Positions 32,406-43,042 of a DNA stretch of 46,154 nucleotides are shown here, piece after piece; the stretch's first letter is position 1; each line of letters begins with the position of its first letter. Made by a program: the position numbers and the translations under genes. The notes under the pieces are model-generated. The model was given only the letters and a program-made list of their open reading frames with translations, did not search any database and was not told the DNA's origin. The DNA lies in NCBI GenBank assembly GCA_019119875.1, contig DWWG01000074.1, positions 1 through 46,154 on the forward strand. Direction: 5' to 3'. The DNA is from Candidatus Dietzia intestinigallinarum (GTDB lineage Bacteria > Actinomycetota > Actinomycetes > Mycobacteriales > Mycobacteriaceae).

Positions 32406-34463
32406 TCAGCCCTCGAGCTGCTCGCCGATCTCCATCCAGCGGTCCTCGAGCTGCTCCTTCTCCGTGACCACGGCCCGGAGATCACGATCCAGCGCAGCGA
32501 GTTTCTCGGTGTCCAGCGGCTCGCTCGCGGCGGACGCGAGGTCCGCGTGAAGCTTCTCCTCGCGCTGCGAGAGCTTCTGCAGCTGCCGCTCCAGTTTGTT
32601 CATCTCCTTCTGCAGCTCGCGCTGCTCCCCGGAGCTGAGGGAGGAGGCCAAGGGAGCCGCGCCGCCGGACGAGGCGCCGGTCGCGCCGCCGGTCGCTGTG
32701 CCGGACGAGGTGCCGGACGAGGTGCCGGACTTGGCACCGGAAGCAGCGCCGGACGAAGTACCGGAGGCAGTACCCGGTGCGGCGCCGGACGCAGCACCGG
32801 AGGTGTCACCGGACACCGAGCTGGAGCCAAGGCCGGTCGCAGCGCCGGACGCAGCACGCGAGGCCGCCGCACCCGCGCCTCTGCCGGCACCCGCGCCCGC
32901 GCCTGCGCCGTCGGCCCCGGACGCCACCCGGGAGACCTTGCCGGCATCGCCGGCCGCCCCCGCCACGCGTCGACGCTCGAGGTATTCGTCGATCCCGCGC
33001 GGCAGGTTGGTGAGCCCGCCGTCGCCGAACAGGGCCCACACCGAGTCACAGATCCGCTCGATCAGGTAGCGGTCGTGGGAGATCACGACCATCGTGCCGG
33101 GCCAGCCGTCGAGCAGGTCCTCGAGCTGGCGCAACGTGTCGATGTCCAGGTCGTTGGTGGGCTCGTCCAGCAGCAGCACGTTCGGCTCGGCCATGAGCAC
33201 CCGCGTGAGCTGCAGCCGACGCCGCTCACCGCCGGAGAGGTCTCTGACGGGTGTGCGCTGACGAGCCGGAGAGAAGCCGAGCCGCTCGGCCAGTTGGGAC
33301 GCGGACAACTCGTCGTTGCCGAACGCCACCCGCGTGGCCACGTCCTCGACCGCCTCGAGCACCCGCTGGTCGAGCGGAAGGTCGTCGAGCTCCTGCTTGA
33401 GCCAGCCGATCCGGACGGTCTTTCCCTCCTTGCGCCGACCGGCCGCCAGCGGCGCCTCACCGGCGAGCGCCCGCAGCAGCGTGGTCTTGCCGGAACCGTT
33501 GACGCCCACCAGTCCGATCCGTTCGCCGGGGGCCAGCCGCCAGGTCAGGTCGTCGACCAGGGTGCGGCCGTCGGGGGCGTCGAGCCGGACGTCCTCCAGC
33601 TCGATCACCACCTTGCCCAGTCGCCGGGCCGCAAAGCTCGTCAGCTGTAGTGAGTCGCGGGGCGGCGGCACGTCCTTGATGAGCGCCTCGGCGGCCTCGA
33701 TGCGGTAGCGCGGCTTCGAGGTGCGGGCGGGCGCGCCGCGACGCAGCCAGGCGAGTTCCTTGCGGGCGAGGTTCTGCCGGCGCGATTCGGTGACCGCGGC
33801 CTGCCTGTCGCGTTCGGCGCGGGCGAAGACCCAGTCGTTGTAGCCGCCCTCGTACTGTTCGACGCGGCCGTCGACGACCTCCCAGGTGAGGTTGGCCACC
33901 GTGTCGAGGAACCACCGGTCGTGTGTGACGACGACGAGCGCGCTCGACCTGCGCACCAGGTGGTCGGCCAACCACTGGACGCCCTCCACGTCGAGATGGT
34001 TGGTGGGCTCGTCCAGCACGAGCAGGTCCAGCTCCTGCACCAGGGCCGCCGCCAGCGAGACCCGCCGCCGCTCGCCGCCGGACAGGTCCGCCACAGCGGT
34101 GTCCAGGCCGAGGTCGTGGATGCCGATGCCGTCGAGGACCGACCGGACGCGGGCGTCGCCGGCCCATTCGTGGGTGGCCAGTCCGAGGGGGCCGATCACG
34201 GCCTCGCCGACGGTGTCCGCGGCGAGTTCGGTGCGCTGGGTGACCACGGCCATCCGAAGGCCACCGACCCGGGAGACGCGGCCGGAGTCGGGTTCGACGA
34301 CGCCGGTGAGGATCTCCAACAGGGTGGTCTTGCCGCCTCCGTTGAGGCCGACCACGCCGATGCGGTCGCCGGCGTTGACGCCCAGCGAGACGTTGTCGAG
34401 CACCTGTCGGATGCCGAAGGAGATCGAGCCCTGCTCGATGTTGATGAGGTTGGTGGGGGCCAT
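32406..34463 (-). CDS. ABC-F family ATPase
   Basis: 685 residues with two ABC ATPase domains and no membrane segments, thus a cytosolic ribosome-associated type (Uup/EttA-like). Domain 1: Walker A GLNGGGKTT (about 39-47), signature LSGGERRR, Walker B LLVLDEPTNHLD. Domain 2: Walker A GVNGSGKTT, LSGGERRR, LLLDEPTNDLD. The inter-domain linker contains RRQNLARKELAWLRRGAPAR. After domain 2 comes an about 100-residue Gly/Ala/Ser/Thr-rich stretch (about 510-610) that is unusual, then a C-terminal coiled coil with Leu/Lys/Glu heptads (about 615-685), as in Uup. It follows ispE after 2 bases, so the two are one operon. Confidence 0.93.
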   Translation of the reverse strand: MAPTNLINIEQGSISFGIRQVLDNVSLGVNAGDRIGVVGLNGGGKTTLLEILTGVVEPDSGRVSRVGGLRMAVVTQRTELAADTVGEAVIGPLGLATHEWAGDARVRSVLDGIGIHDLGLDTAVADLSGGERRRVSLAAALVQELDLLVLDEPTNHLDVEGVQWLADHLVRRSSALVVVTHDRWFLDTVANLTWEVVDGRVEQYEGGYNDWVFARAERDRQAAVTESRRQNLARKELAWLRRGAPARTSKPRYRIEAAEALIKDVPPPRDSLQLTSFAARRLGKVVIELEDVRLDAPDGRTLVDDLTWRLAPGERIGLVGVNGSGKTTLLRALAGEAPLAAGRRKEGKTVRIGWLKQELDDLPLDQRVLEAVEDVATRVAFGNDELSASQLAERLGFSPARQRTPVRDLSGGERRRLQLTRVLMAEPNVLLLDEPTNDLDIDTLRQLEDLLDGWPGTMVVISHDRYLIERICDSVWALFGDGGLTNLPRGIDEYLERRRVAGAAGDAGKVSRVASGADGAGAGAGAGRGAGAAASRAASGAATGLGSSSVSGDTSGAASGAAPGTASGTSSGAASGAKSGTSSGTSSGTATGGATGASSGGAAPLASSLSSGEQRELQKEMNKLERQLQKLSQREEKLHADLASAASEPLDTEKLAALDRDLRAVVTEKEQLEDRWMEIGEQLEG
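32640..32945. repeat. Simple-sequence expansion in the ABC-F gene
   Basis: Hexamer and dodecamer units such as GTGCCGGACGAG and GCGCCGGACGCAG recur within the coding region. They encode SGA, SGT and SGAA-type units between ATPase domain 2 and the C-terminal coiled coil. The frame is intact. Likely a slippage-prone, length-variable linker. Confidence 0.6.
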
Positions 34464-34465
34464 CT

Positions 34466-35698
34466 CTACTTTCCTGTGGGGTGGTCCACGACGTCGGCGG
34501 TGGCGCCGGGACCCGCTGTCGAGCCGACACCGGCGACGGGGCGGGTGTCGGCGGCCGGGCCGGGAACCGGATCAGGGCCGGGGCCGGGGCCGGGGCCGTC
34601 GATGATCCGGGCTCCGCCGACCGGGCCGTGGGTGATGCGGACTTCGCGGCACACGCCGGATTCACTGATCTCGGCGGCCACGGCGATCGCGTGCTCGCGG
34701 TCGCGGCAGAAGAAGAGGCAGGTGGGGCCGGAGCCGGAGACCGTGCCGTGCAGGGCCCCCGCCTCGAGTCCGGCGCGCAGGGTGCGGCGCAGGCCGGGCG
34801 CGAGCGACAGCGCTGCGGGCTCCAGGTCGTTGATCAGCAGGGCTGCGATCGCGGCGGGGTCGTCCCCGGCCAGGGCCTGCACGAGCTGGTCGGTGCGGCC
34901 GGCCCGGGGCAGGGCGCGACCGCCGGACTGGCCCGCGTCCTCCCGGCGGCCACCGGCCTGACCCGCCTCACCCCGCTCGGTGCGCAGTCGGTCGAGCTCG
35001 GCGAACACCTCCGGGGTCGACAGGCCGCCGTCGGCGAGTGCCACCACGATGTGCTGTTCGGCGCGTGCGTGCAGCAGCGTCGCGAGCTCCTCGCCGCGGC
35101 CGGTGCCCAGGGCGGTCCCGCCGCGGATACAGAACGGCACGTCGCTGCCGAGCCGCGCGGCCCGCTGTTCCAGCTCGGCCCGGCCAAGGCCCAGTCCGAG
35201 CAGCCTGTCGGTGGCCACGAGGGCGGCCGCCGCGTCCGCACTCCCGCCGGCCATCCCGCCGGCCACGGGGACGCCCTTGCGGATGCGGATGGCGATCCGG
35301 GCGTCCGAACCCGCCTCCTCGCGGAGCAGGGCGACCGCCCGGGCCGCGAGATTGGTCCGGTCGGTCGGCACCTGGTCGGCCCCCGGGCCCGCCACGGTGA
35401 CCGCGATGTCGTCGTCGTCGCAGCCGCCGGGGCCGTCGTCACGGGCGACGACGGTCGCACCTCGCGCACCGCCGCCCACGCCCCGCGCGCCGGCGGTGCC
35501 GCCCTCGCCCCGGCCGGGCACCTCGAACGCGACCGTGACCTGCTCCCACAGATCCACGGCCCGGTACACGGTGACCAGCTCGTGGAAGCCGTCGGCACGC
35601 ACGTCGCCCACGGCCAGGTGGAGGTTGATCTTGGCCGGCGCGACGGCCGTCACGGCACGCGGGCCTGCGGGGGTGGAGACGTCGCTGACCATGCCCAT
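34466..35698 (-). CDS. ispE: 4-diphosphocytidyl-2-C-methyl-D-erythritol kinase
   Basis: GHMP kinase of the MEP isoprenoid pathway (cytosolic). 410 residues from ATG 35698; ATG 35692 is the close alternative. The N-terminus has the substrate motif VAPAKINLHLAVGDVRADGFHEL. The ATP-binding GHMP loop is PVAGGMAGGSADAAAAL, with Met-Ala where Leu-Gly is more usual. The C-terminal motif is GTVSGSGPTCLFFC. The protein is about 100 residues longer than normal, because of a Gly/Asp-rich insert around residues 58-95, another near 250-275, and a Gly/Pro-rich tail (DGPGPGPGPDPVPGP) of about 45 residues. In related genomes ksgA lies directly upstream; here a yeiH/LysR pair intervenes. Confidence 0.92.
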   Translation of the reverse strand: MGMVSDVSTPAGPRAVTAVAPAKINLHLAVGDVRADGFHELVTVYRAVDLWEQVTVAFEVPGRGEGGTAGARGVGGGARGATVVARDDGPGGCDDDDIAVTVAGPGADQVPTDRTNLAARAVALLREEAGSDARIAIRIRKGVPVAGGMAGGSADAAAALVATDRLLGLGLGRAELEQRAARLGSDVPFCIRGGTALGTGRGEELATLLHARAEQHIVVALADGGLSTPEVFAELDRLRTERGEAGQAGGRREDAGQSGGRALPRAGRTDQLVQALAGDDPAAIAALLINDLEPAALSLAPGLRRTLRAGLEAGALHGTVSGSGPTCLFFCRDREHAIAVAAEISESGVCREVRITHGPVGGARIIDGPGPGPGPDPVPGPAADTRPVAGVGSTAGPGATADVVDHPTGK

Positions 35699-35729
35699 CA
35701 GCCTACGTCGCCCGGGACGGGACCCGCGG

Positions 35730-36839
35730 TCAGGCCGCGACGCCCGCCACCTGCACCCCGACCAACGCGATTCCGGCCACCCAGACGGTGGACGCCGCGG
35801 CCAGCACGAACGGCCGGGCGCCGACCTCACGGAGGGTGGCCACCCGCACACCCGTCCCGAGGGCGAACATGGCGGCGGTGAGCAGCACCGTCTGCACCAC
35901 GCCGGCCACGTCGAGCACCGCTGGTCCGAGCAGCCCCGACGACCGCAGCAACACGCAGGCGAGGAACGCCACGATGAACAGCGGCACGAGCGGCGGGCGC
36001 CTGCGGCCCGGGACGGCACCGGAACGCCGGCGCGCCTGCAGGCCGAGCACGGTCACGACGGGGGCCAGCAGGAGGACGCGCGCGAGCTTGACAGTCACCG
36101 CCACCGCGAGCGCCGATCCCCCGATCGCCCCGCCCGCGGCGACCACCTGGGCCACCTCGTGGATCGACCCCCCGGCCCACGCGCCGGCCGCGGCCTCGGG
36201 CATCCCCAACGCCGCCGCGGCGAGCGGGACGACGGGGATCATGAGAGTGCCGAACACCACCACGAGCGCGATGGCGGTGGCCACCTCCTCCTCGCGGGCG
36301 TCCACCACGCCGTCGACCGCCGCCACGGCCGCGGCCCCACAGATCGAGAAACCGCAGGCGATGAGCACCCGCTGCGTCCACCCCAGACCTAGGAGCGCGC
36401 CGACGAACATCGTGCCCGCGATCCCGAGGACCACCACCGACACCACCACGACGAGGACCGGCCACCCCAGGCCGAGGATGTCGCCGAGCGCCACCTGAAG
36501 TCCGAGGACGGCGATCCCGACGCGCAGGAACTTGGTGGACGCCACCGCCAGGCCCGGCCGCCACGCCGGGGAGACCCGCCCGAGGTTGACCAGCAGTGCG
36601 CCGAGGAGGATCGCCACGAGCAGGGGGCTCACGGTGGGGATCAGCCAGCCCACGACGAGCGCGAGGATGGTGCCGAGTCCGCACAGCGCGAGGCCCGGCA
36701 CGATCGCCCGGGCGCCGGTGCCGGTGCCGGTGCCGGAGCCAGTGCCGGTTCCGTTGGCGGCGCCGGTTCCGCTGGCGGTGCCTTCGGCTTCTTCGGCCTT
36801 CTTGGTCTCTTCGGCTTCGTCGGCTTCGGGGGGAATCAT
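35730..36839 (-). CDS. yeiH: YeiH/UPF0324-family membrane protein, putative sulfate/sulfite exporter
   Basis: 369 residues with about ten predicted helices. Family features: IVPGLALCGLGTILA at the first helix, FLRVGIAVLGLQVALGDILGLGW, GFSICGAAAVAAVDGVVDAREEEVA and AAGAWAGGSIHEVAQVVAAG, all typical of UPF0324. The first 45 residues are an added acidic and then Gly/Thr-rich tail made of repeated GTG-type units (GSGTGTGTGA). ATG 36839 is the only sensible start. It is divergent from a LysR gene, the same layout as yeiE-yeiH in enterobacteria, where YeiE responds to sulfite. Substrate and direction here are inferred from that comparison. Confidence 0.85.
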   Translation of the reverse strand: MIPPEADEAEETKKAEEAEGTASGTGAANGTGTGSGTGTGTGARAIVPGLALCGLGTILALVVGWLIPTVSPLLVAILLGALLVNLGRVSPAWRPGLAVASTKFLRVGIAVLGLQVALGDILGLGWPVLVVVVSVVVLGIAGTMFVGALLGLGWTQRVLIACGFSICGAAAVAAVDGVVDAREEEVATAIALVVVFGTLMIPVVPLAAAALGMPEAAAGAWAGGSIHEVAQVVAAGGAIGGSALAVAVTVKLARVLLLAPVVTVLGLQARRRSGAVPGRRRPPLVPLFIVAFLACVLLRSSGLLGPAVLDVAGVVQTVLLTAAMFALGTGVRVATLREVGARPFVLAAASTVWVAGIALVGVQVAGVAA

Positions 36840-36895
36840 GACACCCAGTCTCGGCCGGGCAGAAACCCTCGGGTAGACGGCAATTCGGCATCATT

Positions 36896-36914
36896 CCATA
36901 TGTTTCTGATATGG
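36896..36914. promoter_or_regulatory. Dyad between the divergent yeiH and LysR genes
   Basis: CCATAT-GTTTCTG-ATATGG is a perfect 6-7-6 inverted repeat in an AT-rich patch, with a further CATATG at 36929-36934. It has the size and position of a LysR binding site and covers the probable promoters of both genes. Confidence 0.6.
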
Positions 36915-36941
36915 CATTGACGCAAGGCATATGATCCGGGC

Positions 36942-37865
36942 ATGACCCGATGGTGGCCGGATCTCGTCGCACTGGAGTTGTTGACCGGTGTCGACGACCA
37001 CGGCAGCCTGAGCGCCGCCGCCCGCGCGGCCGGCGTGGCCCAGCCCAACGCCAGCCGGATGATCAAGCAGCTCGAGCACCGGTTCGGCACACCCCTGCTC
37101 GACCGTCATCCCTCGGGCGCGACCCTCACCCCGCACGGGCGGATCATCACGCACTGGGCCCGCCAGGTCCTGGAGGGGGCGACCGGGCTGCTCGACGTGG
37201 CCGAGAGCCTGAGCAGCGAGCGGTCCGCCCAGCTCACGGTCAGCGCGAGCATGACGGTGGCCGAGCATCTCATGCCGCTGTGGCTGGGGGATTTCCGCGG
37301 CGAGCACGCTCAGGTGGGCCTACACCTGAACGTGCGGAACTCGGCCGTGGTGTTCGACGAGGTCTCCGGCGGGGCGTGCGATGTGGGATTCGTCGAGACC
37401 CCCACGGTGCCGGCCGGGCTGCACTCGACGACCGTCGCCCGGGACCGGCTCGTCGTGGTGGTCCCGCCCGGCCATCCGTGGGCGCGGCGCAGGACTCCCC
37501 TGAGCGTGCGCGAGCTCGCCGCCACGCCGCTTGTGGTCCGCGAGCAGGGGTCGGGCACCCGCGTCACGCTGGATCTGGCCCTCCAGGAGTACGAGCGGGC
37601 GGCGCCACTCCTGGAGTCCGGGAGTTCCGCCGCCGTCCGGACGAGCGTCCTCGCGGGCGTGGGGCCGGCCGTCCTCAGCTCGTTGGCCGTGTCCGACCAG
37701 GTCCGCTCGGGTGAGCTCCGGGTGATCGAGGTGGACGGACTGAACCTGGACCGTCGCCTGCGGGCGGTGTGGCGCCCGCCGCGCCAGCTGTCTGGGCCGG
37801 CCGCGGACCTGGTGACGATCGCGCGGAGGACGAGGCGCGGCCGGTCCGGACCGGTAGCCACCTGA
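36942..37865 (+). CDS. LysR-family regulator divergent from yeiH (YeiE/CysB-like position)
   Basis: 307 residues from ATG 36942. The helix-turn-helix is HGSLSAAARAAGVAQPNASRM followed by LEHRFGTPLLDRHPSGATLTPHG. The effector domain contains TVSASMTVAEHLMPLWL and FVETPTVPAGL, as in CbbR/YeiE-type LysR proteins. It is divergent from the putative sulfate/sulfite exporter with a dyad between them, so it likely controls that gene. It ends 35 bases before the ksgA stop in a convergent arrangement. Its TGA lies in the first unit of a 30-bp tandem duplication. Confidence 0.88.
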   Translation: MTRWWPDLVALELLTGVDDHGSLSAAARAAGVAQPNASRMIKQLEHRFGTPLLDRHPSGATLTPHGRIITHWARQVLEGATGLLDVAESLSSERSAQLTVSASMTVAEHLMPLWLGDFRGEHAQVGLHLNVRNSAVVFDEVSGGACDVGFVETPTVPAGLHSTTVARDRLVVVVPPGHPWARRRTPLSVRELAATPLVVREQGSGTRVTLDLALQEYERAAPLLESGSSAAVRTSVLAGVGPAVLSSLAVSDQVRSGELRVIEVDGLNLDRRLRAVWRPPRQLSGPAADLVTIARRTRRGRSGPVAT

Positions 37866-37900
37866 CGAGATCTGCCCGGCCCGACACCCTCCTGACGAGG

Positions 37901-37920
<20 letters not shown>
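37861..37920. repeat. 30-bp tandem duplication over convergent stop codons
   Basis: Units at 37861-37890 and 37891-37920 match at 27 of 30 positions (differences at unit positions 10, 13 and 30). Each contains GCCCGGCCCGACACCC. The LysR stop codon is in the first unit and the ksgA stop in the second. Confidence 0.8.
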
Positions 37921-40089
<2,169 letters not shown>

Positions 40090-40319
40090 TCACGGTAGCG
40101 TAACGAGAAAGGTCACCGTAGGGCAACGTGGTACCCCTGACATGCGACGACGACGAAGATCACCGGTCACGTTCCGTTACATTCACCCCGCGGTCCACTC
40201 CAGTCACACAGCTCGCCGTGGGCCGGGTCGGCGGACGGACCCGCTCCCCGCGTGCCGGGCCGGCGAACGCCCGCCCGTCGGGCGAATCCGCGGCGGGCTG
40301 GTCGCGCCCCGCCGCACCG

Positions 40320-41186
40320 TCAACCGGTCAGGCCGAAGATACCCCGCGCGGTCTCGCCGAGCTCGGCGACGAGCTCCTCCGGCGTCTGCCCCCGGACCTC
40401 GGCGACGGCCCGCGCGGTGTAGCCCACCAGGCCGGACTCGTTGCGCGCCCCACGGAAGGGCTCGGGCGCCATGTAGGGGGCGTCGGTCTCCACCAGCAGC
40501 TGCCCGGCCGGGGCCAACCGGGCCGCCTCACGCAGGTGCTCGTTGGCCTTGAACGTCACGTTCCCGGTGAAGGACAGCACGTAGCCGCGGTCCAGCGCCT
40601 CGCGGGCGACGTCCAGCGGCGAGGAGAAGCAGTGGAGCATGACGCTCGGAACGCCCGAGCCCGGGCCCGCCACCTCGGCCAGCACGCGCATGAGGTCGTC
40701 GTCGGCGTCGCGGTTGTGGATCATCAGGCATTTGCCCAGTTCGGCGGCGAGCCCGGCGTGCCACCGCAGCGACTCCTCCTGCTCGGCCGGCTCGGCGCAG
40801 CCGTCCATCACACCCACCCAGTAGTGATCCAGGCCGGTCTCCCCCACCGCCACCACGCGCGGGTGCGCGGCCAGCTCGGCGATCCGGGCACGCGCTGCCG
40901 GTCCGGTCCCGGGATCGGTGACCTCGCGGGCGCGGGTGGGGTGCACGGCCACCGCCGCGTAGACGCGCTCGTCGGCCTCGGCGGCGGCCACCGCGGCTTC
41001 CGACTCGGCCAGGTCGTCGCCCACCGTCACCAGCGCGGCCACCCCGGCCAGCGCGGCGCGGTCGGCGGCCGCCCGCACCTCGTCGCCGGTGCGGTGGCCG
41101 CAGGAGTACAGATGAGTGTGGGCGTCCACGAGCCCGGGCAGCGGCTCGGGCAGGACGGGGGTGGGGCGGGGCCTTCGCTTACCCAT
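40320..41186 (-). CDS. tatD: TatD-family metal-dependent DNase
   Basis: 288 residues from ATG 41186 (MGKRRPRPTPVLPEPL), 8 bases after the metG stop. TIM-barrel metallohydrolase. Metal-binding motifs: LVDAHTHLYSCG (His-x-His), VAVGETGLDHYW (Glu), MIHNRDADDDL (His), LHCFSS (His) and LLVETDAPYMAPEPFRG (Asp). TatD proteins are 3'-5' exonucleases or D-aminoacyl-tRNA deacylase-like enzymes in the cytosol. The order metG-tatD-rpfB-ksgA-ispE is a conserved actinobacterial arrangement. About 290 bases separate it from rpfB, which therefore has its own promoter. Confidence 0.95.
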   Translation of the reverse strand: MGKRRPRPTPVLPEPLPGLVDAHTHLYSCGHRTGDEVRAAADRAALAGVAALVTVGDDLAESEAAVAAAEADERVYAAVAVHPTRAREVTDPGTGPAARARIAELAAHPRVVAVGETGLDHYWVGVMDGCAEPAEQEESLRWHAGLAAELGKCLMIHNRDADDDLMRVLAEVAGPGSGVPSVMLHCFSSPLDVAREALDRGYVLSFTGNVTFKANEHLREAARLAPAGQLLVETDAPYMAPEPFRGARNESGLVGYTARAVAEVRGQTPEELVAELGETARGIFGLTG

Positions 41187-41194
41187 ACCCGGGA

Positions 41195-43033
41195 TCAGTC
41201 CTCCTGCTGGATCGGGGCCCACTCGGGGCCGGTCTCGGCCAGTTCCGGGTCGACCTTGGCGAACAGCGGGCTCGGCTTGGCCAACGGGGTGCCGGGCACG
41301 ATCTCACTGCGCGCCCAGCGGGCCTGCTCGGCGGCGTAGTCCCCCATGATCACCGGGTACCGGTGCCCGGCCTCGGGGACACCGGCGCCCACCACCTCGA
41401 CGGGCATGTCGTCGGTGACCTCGTGGATCTGCGGTGCGGCCGCCCAGATGCCCTCGCCACCGATCGCGCCGTGGATCCGCTGCGCGGCCGACGGCATGAA
41501 CGGGGTGAGCAGGGTGTTGGCGTCGGAGACCACCTGCAGCGCGGTGTGCAGGACGGTACCCAGGCGCTCGCGCTGCTCGGGCTCCTTGGCCAGCTTCCAC
41601 GGTTCGGTGGCAGCGATGTACCGGTTGGCGGCGCCCACGACGCGCATCGCCTCGGTCACACCGGCCTTGAAGCGCGACTGGTCGAGGTGGCCGCCCACCA
41701 CGTCGAACGCCGCCCGGGCCTCACGCAGGAGCTCGGCGTCCACGTCGGTCAGCGTGCCGGGGCGCGGGATCTCGCCGAAGTTCTTGTGGGCCATCGACAC
41801 GGTGCGGTTGACGAGATTGCCCCAGCCGCCCACCAGCTCGGCGTTGGTGCGGCGCACGTACTCGTCCCAGGTGAAGTCGGTGTCCTGGTTCTCCGGTCCG
41901 GCCACCGCGATGAAGTAGCGCAGCGCGTCGGGGCCGAACTCGTCCAGGAAGTCGCGGACGTAGATCACCACGCCGCGCGAGGACGAGAACTTGGAGCCGG
42001 ACATGGTCAGGAACTCGGAGGAGACCACCTCCGTGGGCAGGTTGAGCGCACCCAGCGGTCCGGGCTCGCCCCCCTTGGACCCCCGGCCGTCGTAGCCGAG
42101 CAGCTCCGCCGGCCAGATCTGGGAGTGGAAGGTGATGTTGTCCTTGCCCATGAAGTAGTGGGAGACCGCCTCCGGGTCCGTCCACCAGCGGCGCCACGCC
42201 TCGGGCTCGCCGGAGCGCCACGCCCACTCGATCGACGCCGACAGATAGCCCACCACGGCGTCGAACCAGACGTAGAGCTTCTTGTCGCCGCGCTCGGACC
42301 AGCCCTCGACGGGGATCGGGATGCCCCAGTCGATGTCGCGGCTCATGGCGCGCGGCCGCAGGTCCTCCAGCAGGTTGAGCGAGAACTTGAGCACGTTGGG
42401 GCGCCAGTCCCTGCGCCCGGAGAGCCAGTCCCCCAGCGCGTCGGCCAGGGCCGGCAGGTCGAGGAACCAGTGCTCGGTCTCGATGAACTTCGGCGTCTCG
42501 CCGTTGATCTTGGAGACCGGGTTCTTCAGATCCGCGGGGTCGAGCTGGTTTCCACAGTTGTCGCACTGGTCGCCGCGCGCCCCGTCGTAGTCACAGATCG
42601 GACAGGTGCCCTCGATGTACCGGTCCGGCAGGGTGCGGCCCGTCGACGGGCTCACCGCGCCGGTGGTGGTCTTGGCGACCATGTAGCCGTTGCGGTGCAG
42701 ACCCTTGAACAACTCCTGCACCACCGCGTAGTGGTTGCGCGTGGTGGTGCGGGTGAACAGGTCGTAGCTCAGTCCCAGCCCGGCCAGGTCCTCGACGATC
42801 ACCCGGTTGTACCGGTCGGCCAACGCCTGCACCGGCACCCCCTCCTTCTCCGCCTGGACGAGGAGGGGGGTGCCATGCTCGTCGGTGCCCGAGACCATCA
42901 GCACGTCGTTGCCGGCCATGCGCTGATAGCGGGCGAAGACGTCCGACGGTACGCCGAACCCCGAGACGTGTCCGATGTGCCGGGGGCCGTTCGCGTACGG
43001 CCATGCGACCGCTGTGAGGACTGTCTTCGCCAT
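41195..43033 (-). CDS. metG: Methionyl-tRNA synthetase
   Basis: Class I aminoacyl-tRNA synthetase charging tRNA-Met (cytosolic). 612 residues from ATG 43033. The HIGH motif is [14 protein letters not shown], and the KMSKS counterpart is [13 protein letters not shown]. The zinc-binding insert is [20 protein letters not shown], with four Cys. An anticodon-binding helical domain follows; no C-terminal tRNA-binding (EMAP) domain is present, so it is the short form. It begins 9 bases after the BCCT stop and is followed by tatD after 8 bases, so read-through from the BCCT gene is possible. Confidence 0.98.
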   Translation of the reverse strand: MAKTVLTAVAWPYANGPRHIGHVSGFGVPSDVFARYQRMAGNDVLMVSGTDEHGTPLLVQAEKEGVPVQALADRYNRVIVEDLAGLGLSYDLFTRTTTRNHYAVVQELFKGLHRNGYMVAKTTTGAVSPSTGRTLPDRYIEGTCPICDYDGARGDQCDNCGNQLDPADLKNPVSKINGETPKFIETEHWFLDLPALADALGDWLSGRRDWRPNVLKFSLNLLEDLRPRAMSRDIDWGIPIPVEGWSERGDKKLYVWFDAVVGYLSASIEWAWRSGEPEAWRRWWTDPEAVSHYFMGKDNITFHSQIWPAELLGYDGRGSKGGEPGPLGALNLPTEVVSSEFLTMSGSKFSSSRGVVIYVRDFLDEFGPDALRYFIAVAGPENQDTDFTWDEYVRRTNAELVGGWGNLVNRTVSMAHKNFGEIPRPGTLTDVDAELLREARAAFDVVGGHLDQSRFKAGVTEAMRVVGAANRYIAATEPWKLAKEPEQRERLGTVLHTALQVVSDANTLLTPFMPSAAQRIHGAIGGEGIWAAAPQIHEVTDDMPVEVVGAGVPEAGHRYPVIMGDYAAEQARWARSEIVPGTPLAKPSPLFAKVDPELAETGPEWAPIQQED

Positions 43034-43042
43034 GGCTACAGA

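Noticed and set aside
32640-32945. CRISPR-like array in the ABC-F gene
   Set aside because: Units are 6-12 bases, vary continuously, keep the reading frame and lie within a gene. There are no spacers of constant length and no cas genes.
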